Positions 7,412 through 12,523 of a stretch of DNA of 12,523 nt are shown one piece after another (positions within the stretch are counted from its first letter, which is position 1; the number at the start of each line of letters is the position of its first letter). Source of the stretch: Euperipatoides rowelli. Taxonomy: Eukaryota > Onychophora > Udeonychophora > Euonychophora > Peripatopsidae. The notes beneath the pieces were generated by a model. It worked only from the letters and a program-made list of their open reading frames with translations, searched no databases and had not been told where the DNA came from. Where the stretch lies: the NCBI GenBank assembly GCA_003024985.2, contig PXIH01S0008314.1; one strand, written 5' to 3'. The translations under genes and the position numbers were made by a program.

Positions 7412-7627
7412 ATGCAACCAAGGACAAAGAAAAATTTAAAGCTAGCAAGCAAAATATATGAGATTACGGATTCATCTGATGAAGACAGGGTAACAGAATT
7501 AATTTTTTTAAAAAAAAAAAAAAAAGGAACCACCGCTGCATGGGACACCATGCTGAATGATCTACGGGTTTGGTCTCTGCAGTTATGTTGGACATTGCAC
7601 AAGGCCCCAATCCTGAAGTCACTATAG
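7412..7627 (+). pseudogene. Small unrecognised frame, possibly a continuation of the decayed retroelement protein
   Basis: The frame starts MQPRTKKNLKLASKIYEI, then D-S-S-D-E-D, and is basic then acidic before running into a T/A homopolymer stretch (T7 then about A17, 7503-7526) that yields polylysine. After the A run the sequence becomes noticeably less AT-rich (7527-7655) and differs in character. I do not recognise a product on either strand. The A run may be the join between two unrelated pieces. Confidence 0.2.
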
Positions 7628-7661
7628 ATTTCCTCCTGCCATTACACTTTAGCATAGTCAC

Positions 7662-7959
7662 TTAAAGACTTGGTTCTGATACAATGCTGAAGTATAATAT
7701 ATATATATATATATAGGCTATATTATAATTCTATAAGCTACAGTATATCTAATTGAGTAGAAATATAGCTCTATTTCAGTATACATAAGATTTTGAAGTA
7801 TAGTTATAGCATTTTATCTTATTAGTTACTGTAATGTAGATGCATGATATTAGGCACAAATTTACACTAGTCTAGTAGTAGTAGTAGTAGAAGTAGTCTA
7901 ATTAAAATATTTGTAGGATCATTTGAATGTAAATCTCTATTCATTGAATTGAATATCGT
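7662..7959. repeat. AT microsatellite and TAG trinucleotide repeat
   Basis: A TA/AT repeat spans about 7696-7715, and a TAG/GTA trinucleotide run with one interruption spans about 7873-7895. Nothing else is recognisable here. Confidence 0.8.
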
Positions 7960-8186
7960 AAGGGCCCCATACACTTAACGATTTGTCCGCATACCTGGGC
8001 TGTGGATAAATCCTTGACAGGCCACGCATGAAGAAAACGTTCTCCACACACACACAATGATCTATCCACAGACACGACTGTATAAACCTGGATGAATCTA
8101 CACACATGACCACTATTTTTGACGATCCATACTTTTAAATGGCACCTGTTCTTTCCAACTCCAGTAAAGCAGACATAGCAATCGCT

Positions 8187-8330
8187 ATAGTCCTCTAATA
8201 ATAGATGGTTGTAGATAAGGATTTTTTTTTTTTAATTTTTCTTAGCCATTATTTGTCTCAAATAATAGCTAACATATTGTTTTAAAAAAAAAAATTCCTC
8301 GTCTAAAACCATCTAGTAATAGAGGACTAT
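8187..8330. mobile_element. Foldback MITE (about 144 bp) nested inside the GGGCCCC element
   Basis: The outer arms are inverted: ATAGTCCTCTAATAATAGAT at 8187-8206 pairs with the complement of 8311-8330, and pairing continues inward for about 35 bases with about 5 mismatches. T runs then face A runs. An inner pair, TTAGCCATTATTT (8242-8254) with AAATAATAGCTAA (8260-8272), closes on a loop of about 5 bases. The whole element therefore folds into one hairpin. A TA at each extremity (8188-8189 and 8328-8329) would suit a Tc1/mariner-type target. Confidence 0.75.
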
Positions 8331-8437
8331 TTCTCTCTCTCTCTCTTCGTTATTATTATTATTATAATCTTCAAACTTTATTAACCCACTTTGTAAAAAA
8401 AAAAGATTTTGACTAAATCTCTTTCTCTCTCTCTTTG
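8331..8437. repeat. CT, TTA and CT microsatellites
   Basis: TCTCTC runs at about 8331-8346 and 8421-8437 flank a TTA repeat at about 8350-8365. They lie directly against the right end of the foldback MITE. Confidence 0.85.
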
Positions 8438-8439
8438 TA

Positions 8440-8546
8440 AAAGTTTGAAACATAGTCTCTGGGATTATCTTATAATTTATTATCGTGCATTTTTTAAAAA
8501 TGTCTAAATGATGAAGATTTGGCTAAATAAAACTAAACTAAACTAA
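8440..8546 (+). mobile_element. Probable 3' end of a LINE or SINE with an (ACTAA)n tail
   Basis: The sequence ATGATGAAGATTTGGCTAAA (about 8509-8528) runs into AATAAAACTAAACTAAACTAA, a short tandem tail. A unique 3' UTR ending in a 4-6 base repeat is the usual 3' signature of CR1/L2-like LINEs and SINEs that borrow their tails. No coding sequence or target duplication was identified, so the 5' limit is arbitrary. Confidence 0.35.
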
Positions 8547-9020
8547 TTCCCTTCAAAAGGTCGAACCAAAGTTGTTTATTTTTTTTTTCAATAGCCAATC
8601 TTTGTTGGCATGGTGAATATCTCCTGGCATTTTTTTAACAAATGTTCATATGCCTTTTTTTTTTTATATTCTTGTATAATCTTTGTTGTTTATGTCCCAC
8701 AGACATGAGAATGACTGGTATAGTTTGATAAATTCAGCCCAACATCGTTGATTACCGCTACCATTAAAATACAGGGCTAGATAGAATTTAATTGGGAAGA
8801 GTGTTAACGGTGCAAATAGAAAAAAGAAAGTTATGCGACTCATGTTGCTATAACAACTAATGTACGTATTTGGGAAATACGCTTTGCATGGAACAGTTAT
8901 TTCCTTGTCTAGATTTTTGGAATCACTTCAATGACAAGCGACAAAGCCATACACGCTCAGACACGACTTGTCTTCGGACCGGGTCTATGAGCACTGTTGA
9001 ACGACAACAGACTCGACCGC

Positions 9021-9075
9021 GGCCTGCCTGTGGATAAATCATAATTGTACATTATGATTTATCCACAGGCAGGCC
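9021..9075. repeat. 55-bp perfect-arm palindrome (25-bp arms, 5-base spacer)
   Basis: The left arm begins GGCCTGCCTGTGGATAAATC and runs 9021-9045; the spacer TGTAC lies at 9046-9050; the right arm, 9051-9075, is the exact complement. Each arm holds the TGTGGATAAATC word that also occurs at 8001-8012 near the left end of the same transposon. It sits about 80 bases inside the right terminus and is probably a subterminal structure of the element. Confidence 0.9.
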
Positions 9076-9154
9076 CACACATTATAAGATTTTTCCATCG
9101 TACCTCATCATCATACCAGATCCACGGACAAATTGTTATGTGTATGGGGCCCTT

Positions 9155-9737
9155 TACATGTGAAACTATATTGATGACTTCACAGATCCGCACCCAGGTC
9201 TGTATTTATTGTTGGCTGCAGTTTTGAAAAAGATGATGTCATGAAAACATGTTAAAAATTTTTTTTAACAACAATATTTGTAAATCTGATAACTAAAAAT
9301 AAAAATTAAAAATTCTTATAAAATTTTCATTTCCTGTTTTTAATTTAAAAAATGTTCCATCTAAATAAAAGATGAAAGAGCAGATAGAGATGTCTTATAA
9401 AATGATGTTAACTTGCTGTTATTGTTTAATCAATTCATGAAGTAAATCATTTTAAATTCACCTATAGCCCTAGAATTAAATGAAAGAAAAATCACAACTT
9501 TAATATAAATATTAGAGAATTACTTCATATCATCATAGATATAGCAAATCTTATAAGAGCTGGCAGAGGAAAAAATTTCAAAGTAAAAACATGATCCTAA
9601 AGTATGTAGACAGAACAAAAAAATTAATAAGAGAATTACTTTACATTACAAGTGTGAGGAATAACAATTAAAGTAATTTTGGTCTGATATCAGATTTGGA
9701 AATTAAATTCACATGGAGTTTATTGTTTATAATGGGA
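9155..9737. other. Unassigned AT-rich sequence
   Basis: No gene found. The 13-base word AGAGAATTACTTYA occurs at about 9514 and 9631. The stretch 9255-9355 is nearly pure A/T. Confidence 0.5.
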
Positions 9738-10585
9738 GCACTTCCTGGAAAACACTTATTTCCTGAGCACCTTCAGTCTTACACACACGCACGCAGGTCA
9801 TGAGCATCTCACACATACACACACACACACACCCGAGTCCGGAGTCATACAGGCACACACCTGGGTCCTAAATGCAATCTGGCACACCTGGGTATTTTCA
9901 AGTACACACCTGAGTCTGGAACACATTTAAGCACTTATCTGGGTTCTGATCACCTTTAGGTACACACCTGAGTACAAAGCACCATCAGACACACCTGGGT
10001 ACTGAGTAGTCTCAATCACACATTTGGGTACTCATACATACTATTTTAAGAAATTCTAAGTGGGTGTCACTCAGTCATCCGCCACCCCCCCCCCCTCCAA
10101 TACCAATAAACATAATTAAATTAAATTTATTAGCTAGTTACCAATAATTATAATGCTGTTTCTAAAGAAAAAAATGTCCACATATTCTTGTAATAATTCT
10201 CTCAATAATGACTATGTTGTTGTTTCTCGAAAAGCAACATAATCATTATTGAGGAATACATGAAATTGAACAATTATTTTTTTGGGGCACAAAATTTCCC
10301 ATTGGGTGGCACATTTTTAAAAGTGGGTGGCACAACTACTACCCATTTCTTATATTAAAATAGGCGATGGGTACTGTGTAGTTTTAAGCTTGTACCTGGG
10401 TACTTAGTAGTTTTAAGGACATATCTCGGTATTGAGTAATTTTAAGCACACATCTGGGGTCTGAGCACCTTTAGGCACTTATTTGGGACCTGAACAGATT
10501 TAGGTAGACAAATGGGGCCAAGCAGATTCAGAACTTAACTGGAACCTGATCAACTTGAGGCAAATTTGTGGGTCCTTTGAATTAA
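9738..10585. repeat. 29-bp minisatellite, about 16-17 diverged copies, interrupted at 10041-10363
   Basis: Units follow the pattern ACACCTGGGTACTGAGTAGT, then TTTAAGCAC, with period about 29. Examples are ACACCTGGGTCCTAAATGC (about 9855), ACACCTGAGTCTGGAACAC (about 9905), ACACCTGGGTACTGAGTAG (about 9992), TACCTGGGTACTTAGTAGTT (about 10393) and ACATCTGGGGTCTGAGCACC (about 10452). Copies at the outer edges are more diverged than those beside the insertion. A CA dinucleotide run (about 9811-9833) lies near its left part and may have grown from the CACACA inside the unit. No protein-coding role is apparent, since units carry stops. Confidence 0.8.
10041..10363. mobile_element. Foldback insertion inside the 29-bp minisatellite
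   Basis: This 323-bp block breaks the repeat array. The outer ends are inverted: CTATTTTAAGAAAT at 10041 and, on the other strand from 10363, CTATTTTAATATAAGAAAT. A GCCACCC block on the left (from 10081) faces GGGTGGC on the right (10304-10310 and 10324-10330). At its centre lies a strong hairpin, CTCAATAATGACTATGTTGT (10201-10220) against 10234-10253, with 18 exact pairs and one wobble in 20. No target duplication could be seen, so the superfamily is unknown; the GGGTGGCAC-type subterminal repeats resemble some hAT-related elements, a weak hint only. Confidence 0.6.
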
Positions 10586-10632
10586 AAAATAGTATGAAAT
10601 GGCTTGGATCAACACTGCCCAATTGTTAGTTG

Positions 10633-10885
10633 GGTCAGATTCCGTTATCTGTCCACCAATATGGCTGATGGTAGTAAGTTGAAATTATCTAGATTGGCGC
10701 TCAGCAAAGATTATTTCACCTGTAGATTATCCTAGGGTTCAAGCCAGGTTACAATAAGGTTAGGACTGTAAAGAAAATATACTAAAATTGGCGAAAAAAA
10801 TTCTAATTCCACACACTACTACGTTTCAGTTCTCGAACAACTCCTAACGTTAATTATGTTGGTGGGCAGATAAAGGAATTTGAAC
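10633..10885. mobile_element. MITE (253 bp) with 30-bp inverted ends and 8-bp target duplication
   Basis: GTTAGTTG occurs immediately outside both ends (10625-10632 and 10886-10893), an exact 8-bp duplication. The left end starts GGTCAGATTCCGTTATCTGT; the right end, on the other strand, starts GTTCAAATTCCTTTATCTGC; over 30 bases 25 agree. No coding sequence is inside. An 8-bp duplication suits hAT, Merlin, P or MuDR-type families. The ends do not look like the hAT CAG/TAG start, so Merlin or MuDR-like is somewhat more likely, but this is not established. Confidence 0.75.
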
Positions 10886-10893
10886 GTTAGTTG

Positions 10894-12523
10894 CTTATGT
10901 ACTTTGCATTTTGATACAGCTTAAGCTATGATGAGTCTTTGATGTAAATTAAAAGACAGCCCTACAATTATACCTTTCAACAAATTTATTAAACTAATCA
11001 TAACAATTGAAAAGACAAAAATATAATTGAATGATCACATGGCATTAATGGTTTCTAATCAATTTTCAAATACTTTTTATTTTTATTTTCTGAACATGTG
11101 ATGGTAAATTATAAAGGATACAGATAGAAGATGACTTTTCAGCCATTTTATATTGAAAAAGAGGAATCACATGAAGTAAACATTATTTTTTTAAGTGTTT
11201 TTTATTATTATTATTAATATCGTAATTTTAAAGAATTTTGTTTTATATTATGAATTTTGTGGTGAGGATTTAAAATAATCTAGGGTACTTTTTCTTGGTC
11301 TGATTGAAATAATTGATAAATATTTTTTTTTTAAAAAAAAACGTCATAAGCAAATTCGAAAACACCTGCTCTTACTTATGACGGAAGGAGAGAAATTATA
11401 TGAATCTTCTATGTTTGCTTCATCTCAGTTGGGAATATTTCCTATGTTTGTTGTTGTATTTTCTTCTGTATGTTGATTAATATTAAATAAATCAAAACAT
11501 CATTGCTTTGGAGAATATGATCTATTGGCTATACTAATTAAAAGCTTCAGTTTTGTGATTCTCATTATTTGTGGTCTTTCTGATAGCTAGGAATATGATT
11601 ATGCCATAGTGTACTCATCCACTGTACTCGTATATAGGAGAGAGAATAGTATACTTATGAAACTTTTCTTTAAAATTTCCTAAATGCTTTTTAAATGGTC
11701 AGTATTTTAAACTTCTCCTTTTTTGTTGTTGATAAAAATACAATGTAATAATTTGATTTTTGGCTGTTAACATGGTTATATTTTATTTTCATATTGGCAC
11801 GTAATGAGATACAATAGTTGATTATATTGAAAAACTGTTCTGATGACAGGTATTAAAATGGAGAAAAATCACTTTATGGAGTAACATTTTTTTTTTTTTT
11901 AATTGTTNTTTATTATTATCATCCATTTGATTATTCAGAAGTATGAATAATCAAATTTTCTCAAAACTCTTTTTAGTTATTTTTGACTTTTGATTTTTAC
12001 GTCCTATTTTAATGATATTATTTGATGCAGTTAATGCCATTTTGTGTCATTGCCCTTGTGTTCGAAGGTTTCAAGAACATTCTTTAATGACGGTGTGGAA
12101 GCTGATTGTCATTTTCATTAGGATTGTTTTTGTTTATAAATGGATACCATCAGGATTAGTAAAACTGAATTATGTATGAAGCTGATTGTCTGTTAAGTGA
12201 GGAATGTTTCCTATGATTGTGTGGATCTTCTTTTGACATTATTACTGTTATGATTGTGTTAATCAAGATTACAAATGTTTTCACCTGGATCGTTTATTAT
12301 AGTGGCTGAGAAGCATGGTAGTGACATGGAGGAGTGCTTGCCTGCGGATATTAACTTTTTTTATATTATTTCTTTATCTAATAAATTATTGTTTGAAAAA
12401 ATATGTAAATTAGGCCAACATCCTTTGGGGCTAGGGCCTTCTTTTTCTTTAATTAATTATGTATTTTTTTTTCTTCTGAGGATGTTATAGGTATCTTACC
12501 TAACCTCAATGGTGTCCTTGTAT
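10894..12523. other. Unassigned AT-rich sequence with small hairpins
   Basis: No gene or element was recognised. Visible structures are a 9-bp inverted repeat CGTCATAAG/CTTATGACG (11342-11350, 11375-11383), a 13-bp perfect hairpin (11925-11956), and a partial duplication of GAAGCTGATTGTC at about 12099 and 12176. A 71-codon plus-strand frame at 12275-12490 has no recognisable domain and ends in a phenylalanine-rich run, so it is probably chance. One N lies at 11908. Confidence 0.5.
11925..11956. repeat. Perfect 13-bp hairpin
   Basis: ATTTGATTATTCA (11925-11937), a 6-base loop GAAGTA, and TGAATAATCAAAT (11944-11956) are exact complements. It is AT-rich, so it may be chance or a small element remnant. 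Confidence 0.8.

Larger units (their letters stand above)
7960..9154. mobile_element. Unclassified DNA transposon with 30-bp GGGCCCC-type inverted ends
   Basis: The left end (7960-7989) begins AAGGGCCCCATACAC, then TTAACGATTTGTCCG. The right end (9125-9154), read on the other strand, begins with the same 15 bases and then ATAACAATTTGTCCG. The two agree at 28 of 30 positions, too good for chance in this composition. A TA lies just outside or overlapping each end (7959-7960; 9155-9156), but no longer target duplication is clear. Subterminal regions of both ends carry TGTGGATAAATC or its complement. No transposase frame is visible, so the copy is non-autonomous, and it is further swollen by nested insertions. 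GGG-start ends could suit a PIF/Harbinger or ISL2EU-type family, but this is not demonstrated. Confidence 0.75.

Noticed and set aside
7330-7661. Two overlapping minus-strand frames, about 90 and 65 codons, and a GC-richer patch
   Set aside because: Neither shows a recognisable domain and both run through a homopolymer T stretch; the patch could be a transposon fragment but nothing supports a product.
9055-9068. Exact bacterial DnaA box (TTATCCACA) and its complement, suggesting a replication origin
   Set aside because: The window is clearly eukaryotic, and the word is part of a transposon subterminal repeat.
9045-9227. 60-codon plus-strand frame
   Set aside because: It spans the palindrome and the right transposon end and is a chance frame.
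9738-10585. CRISPR-like array with 29-base repeats
   Set aside because: The units are contiguous with no spacers, are diverged, and lie in an animal genome; it is a minisatellite.
10694-10750. tRNA-derived SINE promoter (B-box-like GGTTCAAGCC)
   Set aside because: The B-box is imperfect, no good A-box is present, and the site is inside the MITE with 8-bp duplications.
12275-12490. 71-codon plus-strand frame at the right edge
   Set aside because: No domain, no splice or conservation evidence, and low-complexity phenylalanine-rich ending.

Overview
This is a non-bacterial, AT-rich window (by eye about two thirds A+T or more) from an invertebrate animal genome. It has no operons, no rRNA or tRNA genes, and no host protein-coding gene that I can support. 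It does have long gene-free stretches, microsatellites, homopolymer runs, two unresolved bases (N at 584 and 11908), and remnants of several transposon classes. A 2A-peptide plus PHD-finger LINE ORF1, an RTE-type LINE tail ending in a TGATGA-type microsatellite, and a piggyBac remnant together fit a marine invertebrate or other non-vertebrate metazoan. The phylum cannot be fixed from this sequence; a mollusc is a guess.

Layout. 1-1235 (minus strand) holds ORF1 of a CR1/L2-like non-LTR retrotransposon. Its order is hydrophobic N-terminus, basic patch, 2A peptide, PHD finger, coiled coil, one in-frame TGA, second coiled coil, RRM-like domain. ORF2 would lie beyond the left edge. 1236-2480 is the probable 5' flank of that element plus unassigned DNA. 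2488-2720 is a degenerate 41-bp minisatellite. 3640-4225 is an internally deleted piggyBac-like element with TTAA at both ends and an apparent leftover of the transposase C-terminal cysteine-rich domain. 4226-5480 is unassigned AT-rich DNA with a 26-base C run. 5820-6109 (minus) is a 5'-truncated RTE-like LINE copy between 8-bp direct repeats. 6877-7515 carries broken, coding-looking fragments on the plus strand. 7960-9154 is an unclassified DNA transposon with 30-bp inverted ends; a 144-bp foldback MITE (8187-8330) and a probable retroelement 3' tail sit inside it, and a 55-bp near-perfect palindrome lies near its right end. 9738-10585 is a 29-bp minisatellite split by a foldback insertion (10041-10363). 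10633-10885 is a MITE with 8-bp target duplications. 10894-12523 is AT-rich DNA with small hairpins and nothing recognisable as a gene.

How the parts relate. These are independent insertions layered in one gene-poor region, not a pathway. Nesting gives relative ages: the foldback MITE is younger than the GGGCCCC element that contains it, and the foldback insert at 10041 is younger than the minisatellite it interrupts. The most distinctive item is the LINE ORF1, where a 2A site should release a short hydrophobic, basic leader from the PHD/RRM nucleic-acid-binding protein. All family assignments come from reading motifs by eye; no database search was possible.
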